Of a stretch of 64,000 nucleotides of DNA, positions 1-10,283 are shown in pieces. The position numbers and the translations under genes were made by a program. The notes beneath the pieces are model-generated. The model worked only from the letters and a program-made list of their open reading frames with translations, did no database searches and was not told where the DNA came from. The first letter of the stretch is position 1. Every line of letters starts with the position of its first letter. This DNA is from Trema orientale (taxonomy: Eukaryota; Streptophyta; Magnoliopsida; Rosales; Cannabaceae), in contig JXTC01000017.1 of assembly GCA_002914845.1 (NCBI GenBank), positions 139,431 through 203,430 of the forward strand. Direction: 5' to 3'.

Positions 1-3000
1 TCTATATAATGAGACTGATCCAAAGAAATTCCCTTTTTAGACCTAGTGATCTTTATACCAAGGATTACATTTGCTTCTTCAAGATCTTTCATGTCAAAGT
101 TAGCACATAGAATAGATTTCACATTATTCACGACATGAATATTAGAACCAAAAATCAGCAAGTCATCCACGTAGAGACATATAATAGTACAAATATTATT
201 TTCAGATTTATAATAAATACATTTGTCACTTTCATTCACTTTGAAACCATGAGAAATAACCAGATCATTAAACTTTTCATGCCACTGCTTGGGTGCCTGT
301 TTCAAGCCATAAAGAGATTTATCTAATTTGCACACTTTGTTTTCTTGACCAAGAATAACAAAACCTTCAGGTTGGTCCATATAAATTTCTTCTTCCAATT
401 CACCATTTAAAAAAGCAGTTTTAACATCCATTTGGTGCACAACAAGATCATGAATAGCAGCAAGAGAAAATAGGATACGAATAGATGTTATTCTAGTAAC
501 AGGTGAAAAAGTATCAAAGAAATCTACATTTTCTCTCTGTCTAAATCCTTTAGCCACAAGACGAGCCTTATATTTGTCAACTGTACCATCAGGTTTTAAT
601 TTCTTCTTAAGTATCCATTTGCAGCCTATTGTTTTGCAACCAGGAGGTAAATCTACTAAATGCCAGGTTCTGTTAGACTCTAGAGATTCCATTTCATCAT
701 CAATAGCTTCTTGCCATAAATTGGCATCTACAGAAGATAAAGCTTCTTGGAGGGTACGAGGATCCTCCTCTAAAGCAAATGCATAAAAATCAGAACCATA
801 ATCCTTAATAATGCGAGCTCTTTTACTTCTCCTTGGTTCAAGATCTAGTTCATTATTAGACTCGTTAATTTTAATTACGGGCACATTATTAGATGTTGAG
901 CCCCCACTATTCTTCAATTTAAAAGGAAATCTATGTTCAAAAAAATCAGCATCATTTGATTCAATAATAACACTGTCATTTAAGTCAAAAAATCTATAAG
1001 CTTTGATATTCACAGAATAACCAACAAACACACATTCATAGGCTCTACTAGCAAGCTTTTTTCTTTTTGGATCAGGTTTACGAACATAAGCCAAACTACC
1101 CCAGGTCCTAAAATAAGACAAGTTTGGTTTCTTATTTTTTAAAATTTCATAAGGGGAAATTTTACTTTTTGATTTAGGAATTCTATTAAGCACATAACAA
1201 ACAGTCAATAAAATTTCTCCCCACCAATTAGAAGCAGCACCAGCGTTGAGTAAAATTGCAACTATGGATTCAGTAAAAGTTCTATTTTTTCTTTCAGCCT
1301 TTCCATTCATTTCGGGAGAGTAAGGTGCTGTTTTCTCATGAATAATCCCGTGGGATTTATAAAAATCAATAAAAATACCAGAATCATATTCAGTCCCTCT
1401 ATCACTACGAAGCCTCTTTATTTTTCTATTAAACTGATTTTCAACTTCAGTCAAAAAGGATTTAAACATATCAAATGCTTCATTTTTACTTTTCATAAGA
1501 TAGACATACGTAAAATCAGAGCAATCATCTATAAATGTAATAAAATAGCGTTTTCCATTTCTAGTCAAGATACCTTCAAATTCACAAATGTCAGAATGGA
1601 TAAAATCAAGAGGTTCAGATTCTCTAGTTGTGGATTTATGCGGGGTTCTGGTTATTTTAGCTTGACTACAATATTCACATTTTTCAAAATCATTCATAGA
1701 CAGCTTAGGAATAAGTTCTAAGCTACTCATATTTTTAATAATGCGTTTATTAACATGACAAAGTCTAGCATGCCAAGTATTAAAAGAACACAACATATAA
1801 ATAGAAGGTGCAATTTTATTAGCATCAACATTCAATTTAAACATTCCATCAGTGGCATACCCTTTCCCAACAAACACATTATTTTTAGTAATGGTAAACA
1901 AATCAGCTCCTATTGTTTGTGTAAAACCACCCTTATTGAGGAGATAGCCCGAAACTAAGTTCTTCCTCATCTCTGGAGTATGCAGAACATCCTTAAGGAT
2001 GAGAGTTTTTCCAGAGGTAAACTTCAATTCCACCTCACCAGTACCAGCAACAATAGTGGTGTGAAAATCACCCAACAACACTTTCTTGTCCTCAGTTTCA
2101 GAATAAGTTTTGAACAGAGCACGATTATTGCAAACATGGCGAGAAGCACCAGTGTCTACCCACCACCCTTCGGATCCACCAACAATGTTGATTTCAGAAA
2201 TCATAGCAATAAGTTGCTCTTCGGTAAGGTTCGCCTGCGGAGCAGGACGACGCCTATTCCGGCAATTCCGGGCCATATGGCCTGGCTTGTTATAGTTATA
2301 ACATATAAACTGTTCTGAGTCATTCCTTGAAGGGGGTTGCTGTCCATTCTGATTCTGTGGAGCATTTCTATTCTGATTTTTGTTGTTGCGATTCTGGTTG
2401 CGATTGCGATTCTGATTCTTCATATTTTTCCCATTGGGTTTCAGAACCGCAGGAGTGGATTTTTTGTTGTTGTTTGAGACAACAAGTACTTCATCTTTCT
2501 GATCTTGTTTACGGGCTTCCTCCTCAATACGAAGACGAGTGATCAAACTTTCTAAAGAAAACTCCTTAGTCTTATGCCTGAGAACACTTTTAAAATCTTT
2601 CCAACTAGGGGGTAATTTGTCAATCAAAACAGCAACTTGAAATTGTTCATCTAGAGACATACCTTCAGAGATGATTTCATGTGAGATCATTTGGAGCTCG
2701 TGTGACTGAACTTCTACAGATTTGTCGTCAGTCATTTGATACTTCAGATATCGACTGACAGCATATTTCTTTGTTCCAGCCTCCTCTGTATCATATTTTT
2801 TCTGTAGGGCATCCCAGATTTCTTTTGCAGATTTGTCAGAATTATAGTAGTCATACAAATCATCAGATAAACCATTCAGAATAAAATTCTTGCAAAGAAA
2901 ATCTTTTTCGACCTAGGACTCATATTCCTTAGTTTGCCTTTCATCAGGTTCAGCAGGCAATATGGGTTTTTCAGAAGTACAGACATATGCCACCTTTTTT

Positions 3001-3107
3001 GTGGTTAAGTAAAATAACATTTTCTGTCTCCATCTTTTAAAATGAAGCCCCTCAAAACGAAAGGGCTTATTCAGATCAACAGCTGCAGATTTGTTATCAG
3101 TAGTCAT
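1..3107 (-). pseudogene. copia gag-pol polyprotein, one in-frame stop, 3' end outside window
   Basis: The likely start is ATG at 3107 (MTTDNKS), although the frame is open back to an ATG at 3170. One reading frame runs from there to the window edge, broken only by TAG at 2915-2913. A Trp codon fits there in related gag proteins, so one G-to-A change would explain it. Visible in order: gag; a zinc knuckle near 2295-2255 reading CYNYNKPGHMARNC, in which the second Cys of CX2C is Tyr; protease WWVDTGAS near 2165; GAG-pre-integrase WHARLCHVN near 1775; integrase core with FIDDCSDF near 1540, RSDRGTEY near 1410 and the PEMNGKAERKNRT glutamate region near 1320; RT with KTAFLNGE near 430 and the catalytic YVDDLL at 173-156. 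The rest of the frame is clean, suggesting a fairly young element. Confidence 0.85.
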
Positions 3108-3420
3108 GGCAGAAGAAATAAACGTCTTAAAATTGTTGCTGCAGAATGTTAATAAGAACGAGTTTACCAATTTTTTTCTTGGGTTGAGTCGCGGACTAGG
3201 TCGCTTTCTTTAAGACGTTTCGCGGCTCTGCCCAATATTGTGCAAGCAGACTATAAGCCTCGTCGTCCCCAGGATAAAACAGCCCAGAATCACCTCTGTA
3301 TTGGACTTCTATTGCACTGAAGAAGACCAGAAGAACAAACACCCTTCGTTTGCTCGGAAACCACAGTATAAAAACTAGCCTTTTTAATTAAAGTAGCTAT
3401 GTGTACTTTTTTCTTCTCTC
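1..3420 (-). mobile_element. Ty1/copia retrotransposon, 5' part (partial at window edge)
   Basis: Read on the minus strand, the order is untranslated leader, gag, protease, integrase, reverse transcriptase, which is the Ty1/copia order (integrase before RT). The element enters the window at about 3.4 kb and runs off the left edge inside RT, so RNase H and the second LTR are not visible. The stretch 3180-3420 is non-coding and has the look of a leader or LTR end, with a TATAAAAA-like run near 3368-3376 on the plus strand. I could not find a clear tRNA-Met primer site or fix the LTR boundary. The body sits about 240 bases from the left LECRK pseudogene. Confidence 0.88.
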
Positions 3421-3660
3421 TGCAAAATTGAAGCTGTCTTCCAAATATATATATAGAAAAGTCAAGTAGAGGGAGTCAGGAAAAAACTGAAAAGTAGTGG
3501 GAAAGTGGAGTCAAACGTGGAGAAGATAATGGTGGAGTCCAACAGAAAGCATAGACTTGGTCTTTGTTTTACTAAGTCCAATAAAGTAGTTTTTTTTTTT
3601 AAAAAAAAATATTATTATATAATTAAGAAATAATAAAACTATGGTTCCACTTGTTTTCTT
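3421..3660. other. intergenic, nothing recognised
   Basis: Short AT-rich stretch between the copia leader and the tail of the LECRK pseudogene. It contains A/T homopolymers near 3590-3610 and no reading frame I can support. Confidence 0.5.
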
Positions 3661-3684
3661 TTAGAAACCTCCTCTTAAAAAAAA

Positions 3685-5745
3685 TCACTCTGCTCCAACA
3701 CTTGAGGAGGCAGTGCCGTAAGAAGTTAGATTGGGAGGAACAGGAATGTCCAGAGTCTCTTCAAACATGGCCAACACTTTCTTCATTCCGGGATAGATTG
3801 ATGACTCTTCTTGGATGCACCACAGTCCAATTTTCACCATTTTATACAACTCGTGCTCCTCCACTTCTTCATCTTGCACCAAATTTCTCGCTTCACTAGC
3901 CTTGAAACACTCATAAACCCAATCTACCAATATGGCTTCTTTCTCAGGAATATTTACGTCGACACTCGGGCGACAACATATGATCACCAAGAGAACGATT
4001 CCGAAGCTGTGTAAACGTCAACTTTTGCTGTTATAGGCAGGTTCATGTGCCACTCCGGAGCAACAAATCCCCTAGTTTTATTGTCCTTGTTTGATCATGT
4101 ATCAACAACTTTGCCAATCCGAAATCATCGATCTTATAGGGGAATGGTTTTCGTCGATTAGTATGTTGCTGGGATTTATGTCACAATGGGTGATTTGATT
4201 CTCACACTCTTCACGGGGATATAGGATTCCTCTAGCTATCCCCAAAGCTATTCTAACTCTTTCATTCCGGTTTGGCTTTACCTCGGATTTGAAGAGAAAG
4301 TTTGCCAGTGATCCGTTAGTCATGTAGTCGTATCATAGAAGCCGGTTTGATCCTTCGCGAGCAAATGAAGCAAGTTTCGATTGTAAGTTATACCTATGGA
4401 TCTCATTTCGTTTCGGAATTCGACTTCTCCTTCAGCTGCAACTTTCTCTAGTAGTCTTTTCACAGCAATAGCTCTTTGTCCATTTGGCAAGGTTCCTTTG
4501 AATACCGTCCCGAAAGCACATCTGCCCAATTTTTCGACGAAGCCATTGGTTTCGAGCTCGAGTTCATGGTAAGTAAATGATCTCAGAGAGAGTCCTTCAT
4601 CAGCCATCAACATTCCTCCATTACTTTCATTAATTGCTAACTTTTTTGTAAAGCCAGAAACAGTTTCTAAAAAAAAAAAAAAAAAGGAACACAAAAAATT
4701 AATAGGATTATTAATGAAAAACCAATACAAACAAGACAAATGATCAAGATATCCCTTGTTTGGCCTTTCTTGATATCTTGGTTCCTGCTTCCATTATGCA
4801 CCTTGATTATGGTTATATCTAAGCCTTTTCGCCCAGCTTTGGCGAATCTCAAGGGAAACTTTGCTTGTAGCACCCTTGGCTGCTAGAAAAAGCACCCTGA
4901 TAGTTACAGTGTCTCAAGCAGTTCTCTTTACAGGTATTCTTATCCACCAATGGCAAGACTGCATACGAGTCAGGTTCCCATTTAAATCCGTCCAATTCGA
5001 CTATAGAAACTGTTGAATTAGTGTTCCTTTTCATAGTTTTAGGGGGTTTTACCTAAATCAAGGAATTGTATTTCCATGGATTAAGCATTTAATCTTGCTA
5101 GAATTAATTAAGGATAGTGTTTGTAACTTTTAGTCTTAAAAAAACCTTGTATTTGCTCAGATTATGACTATGAATGAAAGTAAAAATATAGCTTATTTCT
5201 GTTTCAACATGGCATCGTGNGGCGATTTGCCTCTGACGCCGAGGATACAAGTTGTTGCCCAGCCTTTAGACGCTGTCCTGGCAAAAGGGTATCTGTCGGA
5301 TAATTGAAACTCTGCCATATGATCGTCAAATTCGAGTTGCAGAGCACGAAGTTGCCCGAATCGAGCATGGAAGCCGAGGCAGCAGGCTGAGAGGAGTTGG
5401 CAACAAGGGTTGTTTTTAGACCTTGTTTGTCTTGCAAAACAAGCCTTCCTTCAGTACTTAAAAGCAGTGTGACATCACTGGACAATGGAGGGTCATCCCG
5501 GTTTGCTGTGCTGTCCATATGACTGTTTTCTGGTTTAGTTTCTCAAACCAGATTCCAAGTGCAGAAACGTAGAAGCCAAATGCAAACTGGCCAGAGTTTG
5601 ATAACCAATACGAGTTATTGGTTTCGGGAGAGAGAGAAGAGCCTAGGCTGATTTTGATATCACTTTGTTGAGAGGTTATCACTGGGACATTATTCATAAA
5701 AAGAAAGAACAAGAGTATTATTAGTGCTCCTATTTTCAGAATCAC
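3685..5745 (-). pseudogene. G-type lectin S-receptor-like Ser/Thr kinase pseudogene (LECRK/RLK1-like)
   Basis: Read on the minus strand this is a LECRK gene in pieces. At 5745 it begins with a good signal peptide (MILKIGALIILLFF), followed by the bulb-lectin start with WLSNSGQFAFGFY. After a frame change near 5460-5518 the lectin domain continues (ASMLDSGNFVL, WQSFNYPTDTLLPGQ) and stops matching at the N at 5220. About 185 bases without family similarity follow, and the whole SLG-like and EGF-like part is missing. Homology resumes in the PAN-like region at 5034 (NSTVSIVELDGF). Further frame changes lie near 4860, at an A17 run near 4669-4685 within the membrane segment, near 4322, and around the DFG region near 4115. 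The kinase is B-like, with HCDINPSN (Asn for Lys) near 4190 and the tail PVPPNLTSYG near 3720. It cannot encode a receptor as it stands. Confidence 0.9.
5220..5220. other. ambiguous base N (possible assembly joint)
   Basis: The only N in the window. Similarity of the left LECRK pseudogene to its paralogues ends exactly here and restarts about 185 bases away with some 180 codons missing. Confidence 0.9.
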
Positions 5746-5910
5746 TCCTTTTTAGTAAGAACAAGAACCTAGTTGGTTTAAGTATATTTATCGATCAAGT
5801 GCTTATGTTGTCAAGAAGAAATAGTTTACAAACATTCTTTGTTCTAATCCTAAAAGTCTTTAAGGTCCACGCTGGCATGACATTAATAGTAAAACAGTTT
5901 GGTCATATAT

Positions 5911-6273
5911 AATAGGGATAATTGCAAAAAAATACCTTGAAGTTTGGATATTCTGCAAATTAAATCCTGAAGTTTGGACTCTGCAAAATAATACTCCGAG
6001 ATTAAGAATTTCTGAAAATTAATACCTTGGACAAATTTTTTAACCAATTTTAAGAACAAAAAAATAATAATATCCTCTATTAAAATTAGATTAATTCATA
6101 TTATTCATCTTAATTTTGAGGATATTATTGTATTTTATCAGTTAAAAATCAACACATGGTATTAATTTTCAGAAATTCTTAATCTCAAGATATTATTTTG
6201 CAGAATCTAAACTTCAAGATTTAGATTGCATAACAATCAAACATGAGGGTATTTTTTTGCAGTTATCCCTATA
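5911..6273. mobile_element. foldback MITE with long inverted repeat
   Basis: The left side begins at AGGGATAATTGCAAAAAAAT (about 5914). The right side ends as its near-complement, ATTTTTTTGCAGTTATCCCT (about 6251-6270). The arms stay complementary almost to the centre: ATCTTAATTTTGAGGATATT near 6108-6127 mirrors AATATCCTCTATTAAAATTA near 6069. The whole 360 bases could fold into one imperfect hairpin. TATATAATA-like sequence lies at both ends, so the target duplication is ambiguous. No coding capacity. Confidence 0.75.
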
Positions 6274-7356
6274 TAATACACACAAATTGACATATTTAGA
6301 TATATAGCGACCACAGGACCAGGTATTTTATGTTTTACTTACATATATGTCAGTTAGATTCGATCATTGATTTTATCATAGAGACCTTATTCATTAAACA
6401 AATAACAATGGTACCATGCTCCCATTTTTAGTTTCACTGCATGCTTTTTTAGGAAAACTAATTGGTTTAAAGACAATTGAATATGAAGCCATGTTGTGGA
6501 GAAAATTTTCAAAATATTGTTTAAGAAGCTTACTGAATGCCGGCATCTATAATATATTCTTGCACGACCACGGCATGATGATATTACTAGAGCAGTTATT
6601 CATAAATAATACTACAACAATGTAGGAGTAGTGATGACCAGGTCTCATTATATTCCGAGTTTTGAAATAAATATATGTCAGTTCGATTCAATTATGGAGT
6701 TTTTTTTCGTATTAAAATATATTATATTATACCTATTTGTACCAATTAAGAGACTAGTTTATGTCATTTAATAACAATTAGAACAAAAACAAATTGACGA
6801 AAGATTTTGACTTGCAGCTTGAGACAGAGCCCCAAAAAAGAAAACCTGAGGAGAAACATTGAAAGATACCAAGACTCGTTTAGCATAAAATAATATCAAC
6901 AGACTCGCAGCCTTGTTTGTCCCATACTACAAGTCAATGTTCTAACTATCACTTCTAATTATTTGTTAATCAGACAAAGAAAACGAATTAATTTTCTAAT
7001 TATTTGGTTTAAAATGTCTTTGAAGAAAGATTCTCAGGCAAGTTCAATATACTTGAGTAGTTGGTTTTGAGCCAAGACATAGATTAATATTTGTTTAGCT
7101 ATTAGGTAATAATATTTATTGTTGTGCAATCAGAAAACGAAGTATAAATCTATAATTATAAGACAAATCAGCTCGCTCTACATAACAAAAAATATGCGAG
7201 CTTGCGCTAAACACAGAAATCAAAACATATGAGCTTGCGCTAAACACAGAATTCAAAACATATGATCTGGTTGATAGTCTGATTTCTCAAGTATATGCGA
7301 CCACAGACGCGTCTATATGATAAGTTTGAGAAGCATATCCTCAGTTGCATGCGAGT
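6274..7356. other. AT-rich intergenic, no gene seen
   Basis: About 1.1 kb of low-complexity AT-rich sequence. The stretch around 7195-7265 holds a short direct repeat (TGCGAGCTTGCGCTAAACAC-like, two copies). I see no reading frame with recognisable protein similarity and no RNA gene. Confidence 0.5.
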
Positions 7357-7750
7357 TGTGACAACCCAACTAATCCAGAAAATGCGGATCAAAAGTAGGA
7401 AAAGTAAAGTCTAAATCCCACTAACCAAGGTAGTTACCAAACCTTATCAAGAGTAGGTAACTTGAAGAACCCAATTTCCTTTTAAAAAATCTCACTTGAT
7501 GTAAAAAGTTCCTTTTTCTCTAACTATAAATAGGAGGAAAAACAATATGCATAGGGGGACGCAAAAAATAGCAATAAGACTCTCTCCTCTCTCATAGTGG
7601 ATATAAGCCAAATTATTCTTGGTTAAACCACTTTAAATTTGTGTGTCATTTTATCTTTAATTACTGTCGTTTCTATAAATTGGTGTCATTTTTTCATCAT
7701 TTTACCCAAAAATACGTATCTTGATTGTTATACCAACTTTTTGGTATCAA
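7357..7750 (+). mobile_element. copia-type LTR-like remnant
   Basis: The stretch starts TGTGACAACCCAAC near 7357, has a TATA-like CTATAAATAGG near 7523, then a pyrimidine-rich leader (CTCTCTCCTCTCTC) and ends near TTTTTGGTATCAAC at about 7737, which resembles the start of a tRNA-Met primer site. This is the arrangement of a plant LTR followed by a PBS. There is no partner LTR or coding region, so I call it a remnant. Confidence 0.4.
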
Positions 7751-7916
7751 CATTTACATTCAAACTTTTATAGACTCCCACGATCACTAGACACACCAGC
7801 AAAAACTCATATTTTGCGTGTATGTTGGAAAGGCATTTACATTCAAACTTTTATAGACTCCCACGATCATCAGACACGCCAGCAAAAACTCATATTTTGT
7901 GTGTATGTTGGAATGG
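7751..7916. repeat. tandem duplication, 83-bp unit x2
   Basis: The unit beginning CATTTACATTCAAACTTTTA occurs at 7751 and again at 7834, with only a few mismatches (CACTAGACACACC versus CATCAGACACGCC). It creates a short repetitive open frame that I do not regard as a gene. Confidence 0.9.
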
Positions 7917-8345
7917 AGAATATATTTGATATATGAATGGGAAATGGAACGTGCTTCACAAGCTGACACGTACAGATCCATCTCCTCTTGACCTTTTCAA
8001 ATATCATTTTAGCTTAATTATATCTCACCTTTTTTTTTTTTCAAATATGCTCCATTTCCTAGTTAGAATCTTCGAATTTGTATAATAAAATTTATATATA
8101 CATATATAAATGGAGTGTAGATTCAAACCTTAATTCTTAATATTAGAAGTCGAGTGTGATTACTGATTAAGTTATATTTTTGACTACTATTTTCAAGACT
8201 TTGGGAAATAGCTTCATAATAGGAAAATTTAGTTTTTTTTTTCTTTTCAGAACATCTTTTATAGTGGAAGAGTAAAAATATAATTTTCTATTGGAAAACC
8301 TTCTCTCCTGTTGTTATAAAATAGGATTCTTCAATATATTGGTGA

Positions 8346-9290
8346 TCCTAGAATTTGACTCACTTTAGTTCTATAGTCTCTGAACTTCAATTTGTGTTAT
8401 TCATAGTCTTTGAACTGATCTTGTCCTACATATAACGGTATTAATGTTCACATGCCCTACATGTGATGGCTAAAAATGGAATCTCGGCCTTATTTGGTAC
8501 ATGAGATTGAGATTGGAATTGAGATTATTTATCCTAGATTCATCTTTGATGTTAACTTAAGAGTGGAATAAATAATCCACAACTCCAAAATAGTTTCACG
8601 TGAGTGAGATAATTAATCTCATTCAAAAATATAGGATTATTACTCATTCAAAAGTGTGGGATTAATAATCCTACACTCAATAGTAATAGGACCCACATCT
8701 ATTCCAAATTCCAAAGCTAGTAGATCTCACATTAGGAATATTTTTTACATTTTTTGAGATTTAAATTAATCTAATATAAATATATTATACATTCCAATAA
8801 AAAGTGATTCCACATTATAGTAAGAGTCCTAATTCAATTCAACACCACACCAAATATGGAATAGTATTAAGTTTATCACAATCCAATCCATTACAATTTA
8901 AACCGATGTTGTAATCCAATCTCAATCTTAAATACCAAACGCACTCGCAATTTGTTATGTAAATATAGTGGAAGTGTTATAAGAAAGACTCACACAGAAA
9001 ACTAAACACAACATTCTATATTCATTTTGATTTGTGCACAAATACCATGACAAGCATGCATTAAAATATCGTTGATTCTCGAAAAAAAAATAATAAATAA
9101 ATAAAAAATCTGGGGAACTATGAGAAGAAATTCAATAATATCATTCATCACATAGACAATACTTGATACCAATATTATCAGTTTCAATACTTAAGCTAAT
9201 GATTAGAAAGTTCATAGACTTAATTAACAAATTAAAAGATCAAGTACCAAATCGTCAGAATCAACATGTTAGGGACCAAATGTGCCACTA
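8346..9290. other. region with possible outer inverted-repeat element around a nested MITE
   Basis: Near 8370-8420 the plus strand reads AGTCTCTGAACTTCAATTTG. Near 9205-9245 the complement of AGACTTAATTAACAAATTAA and nearby bases gives a diverged match. This would fit an older element that the MITE at 8487-8945 later entered. The similarity is weak and the boundaries are not fixed. Confidence 0.25.
8487..8945. mobile_element. MITE with TTTGGTA...TGAGATTGAGATTGG inverted ends
   Basis: The left end reads CCTTATTTGGTACATGAGAT (8489-8508) followed by TGAGATTGG. The right end, read on the complement, is GCGTTTGGTATTTAAGATTG followed by AGATTGG. The inner 400 bases hold no coding frame but carry repeated blocks of GGATTATTAATC-like sequence. 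The terminal repeat style is that of small hAT or PIF-like MITEs. I could not fix a target duplication. Confidence 0.65.
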
Positions 9291-10283
9291 AGCTTATTAT
9301 TTTGTGCTCGTCGTCGATGTTTATTGTGTTTGTGCTTTGTCTACGTCTGTTTTAGTGTTCTTTTTGTGCTGGCTCAAACACTCAAACACAGTCAGTTATT
9401 TGTGCTATATCAACTTAGGCATTGTTAATAATTGTGTCGTTCCATGCTGTACCGCCACAACTTATAATATTGTCGTTCCCTTGACATCCCATTTGTGCCT
9501 TTTGACACCGCTATGCGTTGGCGGCTCAATTTAATATGTTATAGGGTGTACAAAACTGGAGTATAGTATAGTTACATACTTGTACATAGAAGTACAGTAC
9601 ATGAAATCACGCTACAACTAAAAGTGAACAAAAGGGAAAGAAGCATAGTTACCTGCAATGATTATGACCAATGTTTCCTATAACGTAGTGATCTTTTCCC
9701 CTTTATCATATTTTCCTTTTTAGGTGAACTTTTACAACCAAAACAACCCTCCTAACTTTGTTCTGAAAAATCTTCATTGGGTTCTAAGAGCATTAGCTTA
9801 TGAGTAAGCTCAACTACAGATGTAATTCTCTCTATAGAGTGTCATGTAAAAAAGAAAATGCAAATGATTCTCAGAATCCACAAGCTAAATACGTTACACT
9901 AAATAAAAACTAACATAGAAGTTCCTGATACTCTGTTGAGTATTTGACCAAGCTCGTTACAGCAAGTCTTATGCGAGTTATTGAAATCTATGACACTGTT
10001 TGAGATCTTTTGACTCGGTTACCGCTGCTTAAGATCTCAAATTGAGAAAGTTACTCTGAAGTAAATAAGCAACCATGAAGATAAACACCCTGTTCATGAG
10101 GAAAAAAAAATCCCTATTGTGCAAAATTCTTGAGCTGAAAGTAACGGAAAAGAAAAACAAGCCAAGACATACGAACGAGTGCCTAACGTATACGAATGAC
10201 ACTAAGAGAATGCACAGAATTCTATACAAAATTGCTACTACAAGGTATGCTGTATGATTTATTACAACTTGCCAAATGAGTGC
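8946..10283. other. intergenic, downstream of LECRK gene A
   Basis: About 1.3 kb with several short open frames, none with recognisable similarity. The last 250 bases are the 3' flank of gene A. No polyadenylation site is certain from sequence alone. Confidence 0.5.

Noticed and set aside
1338..2542. Several plus-strand open frames over the copia element (for example 1338-1721, 1980-2318)
   Set aside because: They lie opposite the minus-strand gag-pol frame, which carries all conserved motifs; the plus-strand translations have none.
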